A stretch of 64,000 bases of DNA from Vibrio sp. 10N.286.49.B1 (GTDB taxonomy: Bacteria; Pseudomonadota; Gammaproteobacteria; Enterobacterales; Vibrionaceae). This document shows, one piece after another, positions 47,269 to 54,628 of the stretch (its first letter is position 1; the number at the start of each line of letters is the position of its first letter). The translations under genes and the position numbers were made by a program. The notes beneath the pieces are model-generated. The model had not been told where the DNA came from. It searched no databases and worked only from the letters and a program-made list of their open reading frames with translations. Where the stretch lies: contig NZ_MCUW01000089.1 in assembly GCF_002873335.1 (NCBI RefSeq), positions 124,001-188,000 on the forward strand. The letters run 5' to 3'.

Positions 47269-47802
47269 ATGTATCCGTTCCTACGTTTAGCAAAAGTGAT
47301 GTGGCAGGCCAAGCGCAACACTACGATTCATTTCACCGACAAAAGCGAGATTTCGTTTTCTTGCCATCCATGGGATTTGGATATTTTTAATGAAATGAAC
47401 AACGGCAGAGTCCTGACACTTTACGATTTGGGCCGTACCGAGCTAGGCATTCGGTGTGGGTTAATGAAAGTACTCGCCGATAAACGCTGGGGGTTAGTCG
47501 TTGCCGGTAGCTCCGTACGCTATCGAAAACGTGTTCATATGTTCAACAAAGTCACCATGCACACACAATGCGTGGGATGGGATGACAAATGGCTGTATGT
47601 CGAGCAGTCTATGTGGGTCAATGGCAAACCTTGCTCTTCGGTGTTGATTCGCGCAGGGGTAACCGCTAAAGAAGGCTTAATCTCACCCCAACAAACCCTC
47701 GAAGCCATGAACGAGCCCGTTGAGTCTCCGCCACTCCCTTTGTGGGTGACAGAATGGGTGGATTCAGAGCAGCACAGACCTTGGCCGCCGATTGGCCACT
47801 AA
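47269..47802 (+). CDS. Acyl-CoA thioesterase-like hotdog protein
   Basis: A 177-residue single-hotdog protein of the 4HBT group. The segment CHPWDLDIFNEMNNGRVLTLYDLGR corresponds in two parts to the active-site helix (Asp plus HMNN-like loop), and AGSSVRYRKRVHMFNKVTM to the next strands. These resemble THEM6/YbgC-like thioesterases. The C-terminus WPPIGH is basic and Pro-rich. It stands alone, 466 bases before the methyltransferase-type cluster region begins to be relevant, and no substrate can be read from the sequence. Confidence 0.72.
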   Translation: MYPFLRLAKVMWQAKRNTTIHFTDKSEISFSCHPWDLDIFNEMNNGRVLTLYDLGRTELGIRCGLMKVLADKRWGLVVAGSSVRYRKRVHMFNKVTMHTQCVGWDDKWLYVEQSMWVNGKPCSSVLIRAGVTAKEGLISPQQTLEAMNEPVESPPLPLWVTEWVDSEQHRPWPPIGH

Positions 47803-47865
47803 CTTAAGTCAAATAAACCTAAATACCCTTACCATGGAGTAGAGGCTAATTCCTATCGGATCCCT

Positions 47866-47880
47866 CGTTATTTAATAACG
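47866..47880. repeat. 15-base palindrome in the gap before the DUF3010 gene
   Basis: CGTTATTTAATAACG, a perfect odd palindrome flanked by CCCT and TCGGG, which extends the hairpin. It lies 64 bases after the thioesterase stop codon. It could be a terminator without U-run or a protein-binding site. Confidence 0.5.
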
Positions 47881-47987
47881 TCGGGTGAGAGCTGGACTTC
47901 AGTTGTGACGTGTAAAATATCATTTTCCCTGAACCGAGGCTCTACAGCGTGATTCTTGTCTATGGCGCTCGACTAAAACACACAATA

Positions 47988-48017
47988 CTGGCACATAGCG
48001 ACAACGCACCGTATAAT
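47988..48017 (+). promoter_or_regulatory. Possible promoter of the DUF3010 gene
   Basis: A perfect -10 TATAAT at 48012 with CTGGCA 18 bases upstream as a weak -35, ending 29 bases before the start codon. The perfect -10 is the main support. Confidence 0.45.
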
Positions 48018-48046
48018 CTCAGGTTCATCAAAGACAAGGTAATGAA

Positions 48047-48478
48047 ATGAAAATTTGTGGTGTTGAACTTAGTGGTAATGACGCGATTGTAAGCCTACTA
48101 TCACTGTCCGATGGGGTATTCACGATCCCAGACTGCCGAGTAGCTAAAGTATCAATCGGTGATGCAAACGATACTCAAAAAATGAAAGATTTTCAGTTTT
48201 CATTCGCTAAGTTGATGCAGGATTATCAAGTCGATCGCGTGGTTATCCGCCAACGTCAGACAAAAGGTAAGTTTGCGGGTGGAGCGGTTGGTTTTAAACT
48301 AGAAGCGGCTATCCAACTCATCAATGATCTTCCGGTTGAAGTCATTGCTGCTACTGATATCAAAGAGCGTCTGAAACGTAACCCGCTTGCTGTACCATTT
48401 AAAGAAACGGGCCTGAAGCAATATCAAGAGCCAGCATTTCTTGTTGCCTATGCATGCATCATGAACTCAAACGGCTAA
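48047..48478 (+). CDS. DUF3010 family protein
   Basis: A 143-residue cytoplasmic protein beginning MKICGVELSGNDAIVSLLSL, with VVIRQRQTKGKFAGGAVGFKLEAAI in the middle and ATDIKERLKRNPLAVPF near the end. From memory this is the DUF3010 family found in gammaproteobacteria. The fold hints at a RuvC/RNase H-like nucleotidyl domain (an initial GVELSGN strand and an Asp-containing core), but no activity can be assigned. A good AAGGT ribosome site precedes the ATG. It is convergent with the aryl polyene methyltransferase gene. Confidence 0.8.
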   Translation: MKICGVELSGNDAIVSLLSLSDGVFTIPDCRVAKVSIGDANDTQKMKDFQFSFAKLMQDYQVDRVVIRQRQTKGKFAGGAVGFKLEAAIQLINDLPVEVIAATDIKERLKRNPLAVPFKETGLKQYQEPAFLVAYACIMNSNG

Positions 48479-48518
48479 TCGTTGCGACACATTACCAATG
48501 TGTTCTAGCCCTTTGCAC

Positions 48519-48558
48519 AAAAAGGCCGACATTGATACGTCAATGTCGGCCTTTTTTT
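48519..48558. terminator. Strong bidirectional terminator
   Basis: A perfect 17-bp stem built on AGGCCGACATTGA/TCAATGTCGGCCT with a TACG loop, A-run on one side and TTTTTTT on the other. It lies between the convergent DUF3010 and methyltransferase genes and marks the left edge of the aryl polyene cluster. Confidence 0.92.
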
Positions 48559-48589
48559 ACTCACTAAATACCTACGTAACACATCAAAA

Positions 48590-49657
48590 TTATTTTGCGC
48601 GTAGTTTTAGCAATGTATGCCCCAAACCAATATTGTCCGTTCGATTCACGACTTCTAAGCCGGAAGCATCAACAATTTCTAAGAAATCTTCACTGCGGTA
48701 AAACCGGCTGTTGCCATTCGCTAAGCAAGTAAAATACAGCGATGTCGCATTGAGGCTAAAAGACGCAGCATCGTACTTTTGTGCATCCCAAAACAACTCT
48801 AATATATACACCGTTGAATCAGGCGCTAATTGCGCACGTACGTTTTTCAAAATGGTCAGGATTTCCATTGGAGAAAAACAATCAAGGAATTGACTCATCC
48901 ACCACACATCAGCATGAGCAGGCAGGGCTTGTGCTTTATCCAGCATATTCGCTGGAAATGGATGAACACGCTCAGCAAACCCGTTATTCGCGACATTCTT
49001 CATTGCCACATTCAACTGTTGTGGCAAATCGACAATAGTCACCTCAACATCGTCGTTATAACCACAACACTGCATGGCCCATTTACCGGTGTTACCACCA
49101 ATATCAACAATGTGTTTTGGCTCAAGGCTAAACACTTCTTTGAGCAAAATAGGGAACGAACGATCCGAATAGAAATGGTCAAATTTAAACCAGCTTTCTT
49201 TCGCTTTTTCAGGCAACTGAGACAACCCTTGATAAATGGTCTCCCATTCACCAAGCTCTTTCAAACCTGCCGGTTTGCCTTCTTTGATAGACTCAGTCAA
49301 ATGCATCATAGCGGCGTAACACACGTCAGCAGTGAAATCCATATTGGCTTGAGTCATGCCATCGTGTAGCAGGAAGAATCCCATATTCGCCAAGGAATAG
49401 TTAGGTTTATTCCAAAGGACGATGTGTGCGCTGATCGCCATGTCGAGCAGCACCTTAACACCGTATTCGGAGACGCCCGTCGCGTCAGCAATCTCATCGG
49501 CATTCAACCCTACTTCACCGGCTTTATCCAATGCGGATAAAATCCCCAAATCTCGCAGGGTGCGGGCGGCTTGAAAAACAATAGGAGCAAAAGACAACTC
49601 CTGAGCGGCTGTTTTTGCTTGAAATGCATTGTATGGATCAATATTTTGTTCAGACAC
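48590..49657 (-). CDS. SAM-dependent O-methyltransferase of the aryl polyene cluster
   Basis: A 355-residue enzyme. The N-terminal winged-helix dimerisation domain (LRDLGILSALDKAGEVGLNA, EIADATGVSEYGVKVLLDMA) is followed by a Rossmann methyltransferase domain with HIVDIGGNTGKWAMQC near residue 180 and VTIVDLPQQL about 20 residues later. This is the plant-type/CrtF-like O-methyltransferase family. In aryl polyene clusters such an enzyme methylates the aryl head group. It is transcribed opposite to the main operon and follows the small lipoprotein gene by 30 bases, so these two share a promoter region with apeC. Confidence 0.85.
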   Translation of the reverse strand: MSEQNIDPYNAFQAKTAAQELSFAPIVFQAARTLRDLGILSALDKAGEVGLNADEIADATGVSEYGVKVLLDMAISAHIVLWNKPNYSLANMGFFLLHDGMTQANMDFTADVCYAAMMHLTESIKEGKPAGLKELGEWETIYQGLSQLPEKAKESWFKFDHFYSDRSFPILLKEVFSLEPKHIVDIGGNTGKWAMQCCGYNDDVEVTIVDLPQQLNVAMKNVANNGFAERVHPFPANMLDKAQALPAHADVWWMSQFLDCFSPMEILTILKNVRAQLAPDSTVYILELFWDAQKYDAASFSLNATSLYFTCLANGNSRFYRSEDFLEIVDASGLEVVNRTDNIGLGHTLLKLRAK

Positions 49658-49687
49658 GTAGCAACCTAATTATGGCTATTTAATTGA

Positions 49688-50080
49688 TTATTTTGATGCT
49701 GCAATGGCAGTCAATTTCTTTCTTATATCAGTATTCAAATTATTGGTCCAGCGATTGTAATTTCGGTGAATTTCGCCGTTCGATGCTTTCAAGTTATTTG
49801 AACTCACGTAAGTAATTGAATAATATTTTGCTGTATAAGGCATTTCAATTTCTGCTTCATGGCCACGCACCAAAATATTAGCATTCAACACACCTTCTTT
49901 TGGCTCTGTAACCACCCAACCTCTGTTCGTCGCCGCTTCAGTAATCACTGCTTTCACTTGTGCCGCAGTCAACTCTGTTGTTACTGGTTCATTTTCAAAG
50001 TTAAGAATCGGTTGTACTCGCCCACAGCCCACTAAAACTAATGTCATGAAAAATGCTATTGCGAACTTTAGTACCTTCAT
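49688..50080 (-). CDS. Small lipoprotein at the start of the aryl polyene cluster
   Basis: A 130-residue protein with a lipoprotein signal peptide, MKVLKFAIAFFMTLVLVGC, lipobox LVGC with Cys19 as lipidation site. The mature part has TAAQVKAVITEAATNRGWVV and a basic, Asn-rich end. No known domain was recognised. It is divergent from apeC, 71 bases apart, and co-directional with the methyltransferase, so it is likely co-regulated with pigment synthesis. A comparable small gene occurs at this place in other aryl polyene clusters; its function is unknown. Confidence 0.75.
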   Translation of the reverse strand: MKVLKFAIAFFMTLVLVGCGRVQPILNFENEPVTTELTAAQVKAVITEAATNRGWVVTEPKEGVLNANILVRGHEAEIEMPYTAKYYSITYVSSNNLKASNGEIHRNYNRWTNNLNTDIRKKLTAIAASK

Positions 50081-50151
50081 ATTATTTCCTTACGTTTTGG
50101 TTTATAAAGCGATATAATTATCCCGTCAGCCTTCTAATAAATCAATGCCTT
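50081..50151. promoter_or_regulatory. Divergent control region of the aryl polyene cluster
   Basis: The 71 bases between the lipoprotein gene and apeC must carry the promoters for both arms unless transcription of apeC begins within the lipoprotein gene. TATAAT is present near 50114 on the plus strand, about 33 bases before the apeC start. Confidence 0.45.
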
Positions 50152-50826
50152 ATGCCCAACCAACATCCATTAATCTCTTTCAATGTTGATCGCTGGTGTG
50201 CTAAATCCAGAGGATTACACACGCCACAAGATTGGATTACCTTATCTGTAACGAATCAATGGCCAAAAGAAGGTGACATTGAAGTAAACCATATTCCAGC
50301 CATGATGCGCCGCCGAATGAGCTCATTAAGTAAGCTTGCTGTGCAGTGCGCACTTGAGTTAATGAAAGACCAGTCTATTGATTATATTGTTTTTTCTAGC
50401 CGACATGGTGAGCTACACCGCAGTTCAGCATTGATTAAAGATATTATCAGTGGTGAAGATGCCTCCCCGATGGCATTTTCTCAATCGGTTCACAATACCG
50501 CGGCTGGCCTTGCTACCATCGCGGCCAAGAGACCAATACCGGTGACTTCCATCGCCGCCTCAGATAACACGTTTAACAGTGCCATTATTGAGGCATGGAG
50601 CTATTTAGAAGAACATCCTTATCATCGTGTACTACTGGTTGATTTTGATGAACCCGTCCCTGATGTGTACGCGCAGTTTCAGGAGCAAGAATTTAATGGC
50701 TACAGCATCGGCCTCGTGTTGTCTCACGGTAACGATACCTCGTTTTCGATAAAACAAACCACGCGGCCTCCCCATGCTCAACCACAAGCATTGGATTTTC
50801 TACAACACTTGTTATCCCAACCGTAA
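50152..50826 (+). CDS. apeC: Ketosynthase-like chain-length factor ApeC
   Basis: A 224-residue truncated ketosynthase fold (beta-ketoacyl synthase N-terminal-like). Segments SSLSKLAVQCALELM, IDYIVFSSRHGELHRS and VTSIAASDNTFNSAIIEAW fit this family. At the place of the active-site Cys the chain reads SVHNTAAGL, so it should be inactive. In the characterised pathway ApeC pairs with the active ketosynthase ApeO as chain-length factor. The frame extends upstream to 50053, inside the divergent lipoprotein gene; the ATG at 50152 is preferred. First gene of the long rightward operon. Confidence 0.85.
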   Translation: MPNQHPLISFNVDRWCAKSRGLHTPQDWITLSVTNQWPKEGDIEVNHIPAMMRRRMSSLSKLAVQCALELMKDQSIDYIVFSSRHGELHRSSALIKDIISGEDASPMAFSQSVHNTAAGLATIAAKRPIPVTSIAASDNTFNSAIIEAWSYLEEHPYHRVLLVDFDEPVPDVYAQFQEQEFNGYSIGLVLSHGNDTSFSIKQTTRPPHAQPQALDFLQHLLSQP

Positions 50827-50847
50827 TCGGGAGAAGGTCAGAATCAA

Positions 50848-51636
50848 ATGGCAGTGAAACCACTATATCAAAAGGTCAATCAGCTCTGGCGTATTATTGC
50901 CACAGGGTTCTGCTTTGGTATTTTTGGCTTCGGAGGACTCATTCTCAGTTTTCTCTTGATTCCTGTCATAATCCGAACGACCTCAGAGAAGGTCACTCGA
51001 GAATACCGGGTACAAGCACTGGTACAACGTTCATTTCATCTGTTTTGTCGCTTAATGAAGTTCACAGGCGCCATTGATTACAAGATCACAGGCGCAGAGG
51101 TTTTGCAGCAAGACCGAAATTGTCTCATTGTTGCGAATCACCCCAGTCTTATCGACTATGTATTAATCGCCTCACAACTCAAACAGTGCGACTGCTTGGT
51201 AAAAAGTGCCATTTGGACTAACCCTTTTATGAAACATATTGTCCAAGCCGCCGGGTACATCCCTAATGAAGCGCCCGACGATGTGATGGATTTATGCGAA
51301 GAACGTTTTGACCAAGGCAACGTCCTGCTGGTCTTCCCAGAAGGCACACGAACCACGCCAGGTATCGAGCCCAAGCTTCAGCGTGGCGCCGCACAAATCG
51401 CCGTTCGAACCCAACGAGATTTGCGGGTCGTCCATATTACGGTCAGCCCAAGCTTCTTAACCAAAGAAAAAATGTGGTACAAAGTCCCGACAATCAAACC
51501 CTTTTTCCATATTGAAATAAAGGGTAAGATTGAGGTAAAGCCGTTTGTTGAACAAACACACTCTCCGACTTTAGCCGCCAGACATTTAAACCGTCATTTG
51601 GCTGAAGCACTTTTTCCAGAAAATGACCAACAATAA
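50848..51636 (+). CDS. apeD: Lysophosphatidic-acid-type acyltransferase ApeD
   Basis: A 262-residue membrane-bound acyltransferase. One hydrophobic helix near residues 15-40, then the PlsC-type catalytic motif NHPSLIDYV (His and Asp), the substrate motif FPEGTRTTPG and the late IAVRTQRDLRVV block. In aryl polyene clusters this class is thought to link the polyene to its lipid or glycan anchor. It overlaps the next gene by 14 bases. Confidence 0.85.
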   Translation: MAVKPLYQKVNQLWRIIATGFCFGIFGFGGLILSFLLIPVIIRTTSEKVTREYRVQALVQRSFHLFCRLMKFTGAIDYKITGAEVLQQDRNCLIVANHPSLIDYVLIASQLKQCDCLVKSAIWTNPFMKHIVQAAGYIPNEAPDDVMDLCEERFDQGNVLLVFPEGTRTTPGIEPKLQRGAAQIAVRTQRDLRVVHITVSPSFLTKEKMWYKVPTIKPFFHIEIKGKIEVKPFVEQTHSPTLAARHLNRHLAEALFPENDQQ

Positions 51637-51904
51637 GCAGGATCTTGTGGAAGCATTACAACAGCAAATCAAACAACTCATTATTGATGCCTTAAACTTA
51701 GAAGACATCACCGTCGATGATATTGACACCGATGCCCCTCTTTTTGGTGAAGGTCTAGGGCTTGATTCTATCGACGCACTTGAACTCGGCTTAGCGATCA
51801 AGAAAACATTCAACATTGTGATTGATGCAGATGATACCAATACTCGCGAGCACTTTGCTTCTGTTGCAAACCTTGCTCGTTACATCTCATCTCAAGCCAG
51901 CTAA
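51623..51904 (+). CDS. apeE: Acyl carrier protein ApeE
   Basis: A 93-residue acidic carrier protein. The phosphopantetheine serine is in GLGLDSIDALELGLAI. Helical acidic composition and length fit an ACP. Overlaps apeD by 14 bases and lies 18 bases before the second carrier. In the known pathway the two carriers handle starter loading and chain extension. Confidence 0.9.
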   Translation: MTNNKQDLVEALQQQIKQLIIDALNLEDITVDDIDTDAPLFGEGLGLDSIDALELGLAIKKTFNIVIDADDTNTREHFASVANLARYISSQAS

Positions 51905-51922
51905 TAGACGACAGATACCAAC

Positions 51923-52180
51923 ATGACAGAACTCAACCAACAACAAGTTTTTGAACAAGTAAAAAGCGCTCTAGTGGAGCTTTTTGAGATTGATGAAGCC
52001 GACATCCAATTGGACGCGCACCTCTATCAAGACTTAGACCTTGACAGCATTGATGCTGTTGATCTCGTCGTTCACCTTCAAAAAGTTACCGGAAAAAAAA
52101 TCAAACCTGAAGAGTTTAAAGCCGTGCGAACCGTCAACGACATCGTTGTATCCGTCGCCGAGCTATTGAAAGATAAATAA
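51923..52180 (+). CDS. apeF: Acyl carrier protein ApeF
   Basis: An 85-residue carrier protein with the attachment serine in DLDLDSIDAVDLVVHL. It overlaps the following membrane protein by one base (TAATG). The sequence differs clearly from ApeE, so the two are distinct carriers rather than a recent duplication. Confidence 0.9.
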   Translation: MTELNQQQVFEQVKSALVELFEIDEADIQLDAHLYQDLDLDSIDAVDLVVHLQKVTGKKIKPEEFKAVRTVNDIVVSVAELLKDK

Positions 52181-52737
52181 TGCGAGCGTTGCTGACAGCA
52201 CTGTCTGCACTGGTTATCTTAGCTTACCCGTTTGCGGTTTATTTCGGTGTTGAGAGATTTGGCATTCAAGCGATTAGTGGGGTTCTTGTCAGCGTCTTTG
52301 TGATAAGAATCCTCTCAAGTAATAAGGTCAAGCTGAAAGAGTTTAAGCACCTTGCCTGGGTCAGTGGCTTAACCGGTATCACCTTAAGCGTGCTTGGTGT
52401 TCTATTCAAACAACACGGGTGGTTAACCTTCTACCCTGTCGTCGTCAACCTTTGTATGCTGACCGTTTTTGCTATTAGCCTCTCGCAACCGCAATCCATC
52501 ATTGAACGTTTTGCTCGCCTTCAGCAACCTTCTTTACCCGAGAGTGCCATTCGTTATACGCGCAATGTTACGAAGGTGTGGTGTGGTTTTTTCGTGATTA
52601 ATGCGAGCATCGCACTCTATACCTGCTTTCAATCGTTGGAAATCTGGACACTCTATAACGGGTTAATCAGTTACCTAGCCGCAGGAAGCCTGTTCGCTGC
52701 AGAGTGGATAATTAGACAATTTGTCCGCGAGGATTAG
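52180..52737 (+). CDS. apeG: Integral membrane protein ApeG (COG4648-like)
   Basis: A 185-residue protein with about five hydrophobic segments (LLTALSALVILAYPFAVYFG at the start, TGITLSVLGVLF, YPVVVNLCMLTVFAISL, FFVINASIALYTCF and a last one). No catalytic motif is seen. Its fixed place between the carriers and the AMP ligase in aryl polyene clusters supports the assignment. It may take part in membrane assembly of the complex; that is inference. Confidence 0.75.
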   Translation: MRALLTALSALVILAYPFAVYFGVERFGIQAISGVLVSVFVIRILSSNKVKLKEFKHLAWVSGLTGITLSVLGVLFKQHGWLTFYPVVVNLCMLTVFAISLSQPQSIIERFARLQQPSLPESAIRYTRNVTKVWCGFFVINASIALYTCFQSLEIWTLYNGLISYLAAGSLFAAEWIIRQFVRED

Positions 52738-52743
52738 CCAACC

Positions 52744-54174
52744 ATGTCACATCAACATTCAAAGACCAATCCAGTGAATCAATATTATTCTCTTGCTCGC
52801 TTGCTTAGCTCACCAAGAAGCGATGACCAGCTCATTGCTTTTAGCAACAACAAAAACTGGACATGGCATCAATTGCAGCTTGATGTGGCCAATATGTTAC
52901 GCCAACTCGAACACGTTGAAGCGGAACGCATTGCTCTGTGCACCATCGACAGTTATCACTTTACGGTTGGTTTTCTTGCCATTTGTCACGCGAATAAAAC
53001 GGTCGTCTTGCCCGGTAATTATCAGCCATCTGCCTTAGCAGAGCTGTCTGCCAACTTTGACTTGCTTATCCATGATGCGGATATCGCGCCACTAAGTGAC
53101 CAACCTAGCATGACTATTGCCGTCAATACCGCCAAGTCAGGCAACGCGGATACGTTGCGGTTCTGTTCACTTGATTTAGACCGTATCGATGTCATTTTGT
53201 TTACATCCGGATCGAGTGGCACACCCAAAGCTATCAATAAAACCCTTGCTCACCTTGATACTGAAGTGGCTATCTTAGAGTCGCTGTGGGGCGAGCGCTT
53301 GAAAGGTAGCGTCATTGAGAGCACCGTCTCTCACCAACATATCTATGGCCTACTCTTTCGAGTACTTTGGCCACTATGCAGTGGTCGAGCGTTTGCCTGT
53401 GATAATCTAGAGTACCCTGAACAGGTGATGAACCATGCCAATGTCAATTGCGTCCTGATCAGTAGTCCTGCGTTGCTCAAACGGCTTCTAACCGCGCCAT
53501 CACCGGCCTCTATTCGAGCCATATTCTCCTCCGGCGGTCCTTTACCCTACTCGGCGGCTCAGCAGGTGAACCTTTTATTCAACCAACTTCCATTTGAGGT
53601 TTTTGGTAGCACCGAAACCGGTGGTATTGCATATAGACAACAACGTTGTGAAGCAGAATATTGGCAGTTATTTCCCGGCGTCATCGCTGAGTTAAACCCA
53701 GAGCAATGTTTGAGGTTGAAGTCACCTCATATTGACCCATTAAGCTGGTATCAAACTGCGGACGCCTGTGTATTACACCACAATGGACTATTTGAACTAA
53801 AAGGGCGCACCGACCGTATTGTTAAGATTGAAGAGAAACGCATCTCGTTAGTCGAGGTGGAGAAACGCCTAGAACAGCTCGACTGGATTTGCGAAAGTGC
53901 GGTAATCTCGATGCAAGATAAGCAGCGGCTCTCACTCAACGCCGCTATCGTGCTCTCTGAATCGGGCAATAGAAAGCTCACAAAACTCGGCAAAGGCAAG
54001 TTTTGGTTACTACTGCGTTCAGAGTTAAGGCAATGGATAGAGCCGATTGCTGTACCCCGTCGCTTTCGAATCCTCGACGACATTCCCGTTAATAGCCAAG
54101 GGAAGCGACAAGTGCGTGATTTAGAGCTGTTGTTTACTGACTCTGGCCAGTCAATATGTGATTCACAGACATGA
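52744..54174 (+). CDS. apeH: Acyl-AMP ligase ApeH
   Basis: A 476-residue adenylate-forming enzyme. The P-loop-like motif LFTSGSSGTPKAINKT is near residue 155, FEVFGSTETGGIAYR near 287 and FELKGRTDRIVKIEEKRISL near 355 (hinge and A8 region), with GKRQVRDLEL near the end. It activates an aryl carboxylic acid as adenylate and loads it on a carrier protein as the polyene starter. Here the acid could come from the ammonia-lyase encoded in the same operon. Confidence 0.88.
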   Translation: MSHQHSKTNPVNQYYSLARLLSSPRSDDQLIAFSNNKNWTWHQLQLDVANMLRQLEHVEAERIALCTIDSYHFTVGFLAICHANKTVVLPGNYQPSALAELSANFDLLIHDADIAPLSDQPSMTIAVNTAKSGNADTLRFCSLDLDRIDVILFTSGSSGTPKAINKTLAHLDTEVAILESLWGERLKGSVIESTVSHQHIYGLLFRVLWPLCSGRAFACDNLEYPEQVMNHANVNCVLISSPALLKRLLTAPSPASIRAIFSSGGPLPYSAAQQVNLLFNQLPFEVFGSTETGGIAYRQQRCEAEYWQLFPGVIAELNPEQCLRLKSPHIDPLSWYQTADACVLHHNGLFELKGRTDRIVKIEEKRISLVEVEKRLEQLDWICESAVISMQDKQRLSLNAAIVLSESGNRKLTKLGKGKFWLLLRSELRQWIEPIAVPRRFRILDDIPVNSQGKRQVRDLELLFTDSGQSICDSQT

Positions 54175-54244
54175 TGGCAATCTCGCAATAGCGAGAGACC
54201 ACCGATTTTACCTTTACCGTTTCACGACCGATGCCGACAAGACG

Positions 54245-54628
54245 ATGACAAAAAGAAAACCGACAATTATACAATCTAGCGTACAATTTGAAGAACAAGC
54301 ATCGCCTAGCGCTGAGCTGTGTTTGAAAGCCGATGCGGACATCTTGGATTTTCAGGGCCATTTTAGCCACTTTCCACTGCTGCCCGGTGTCACTCAAATC
54401 GATTGGGCACTGTACTACGCGGTTGAATTATTGCATGTCCCCAGTACATTCAAAGGAATGGAAGTCATCAAGTTTCAAGAGCCTATCCTTCCTGATGCGA
54501 AAGTAACGCTGACTTTGCACTGGAACAGTGGTACTCAGAAGCTAGCTTTTAAATATACGTCAATGAATTGGGATAACCCCGTTGTGCATTCTTCTGGCAA
54601 GATGAAACTGGGCGAGCCTCGTGAATAA
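54245..54628 (+). CDS. apeI: 3-hydroxyacyl-ACP dehydratase ApeI (hotdog)
   Basis: A 127-residue FabZ-like hotdog protein. The catalytic region is DFQGHFSHFPLLPGVTQIDW (His in GHF, LPGV turn). The frame is open upstream to a GTG at 54158, overlapping apeH, but that 29-residue extension is not hotdog-like, so the ATG at 54245 is preferred; the longer form remains possible. It should remove water during polyene extension, alternating with or complementing ApeP. Confidence 0.82.
   Translation: MTKRKPTIIQSSVQFEEQASPSAELCLKADADILDFQGHFSHFPLLPGVTQIDWALYYAVELLHVPSTFKGMEVIKFQEPILPDAKVTLTLHWNSGTQKLAFKYTSMNWDNPVVHSSGKMKLGEPRE

Noticed and set aside
48830..49369. 179-codon plus-strand frame inside the methyltransferase gene
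   Set aside because: It is antisense to the well-supported methyltransferase motifs and has no plausible domain of its own.
54158..54244. Upstream GTG extension of apeI
   Set aside because: The extra 29 residues are not hotdog-like and no ribosome site precedes the GTG, although overlapping starts are common in this operon; kept only as an alternative.
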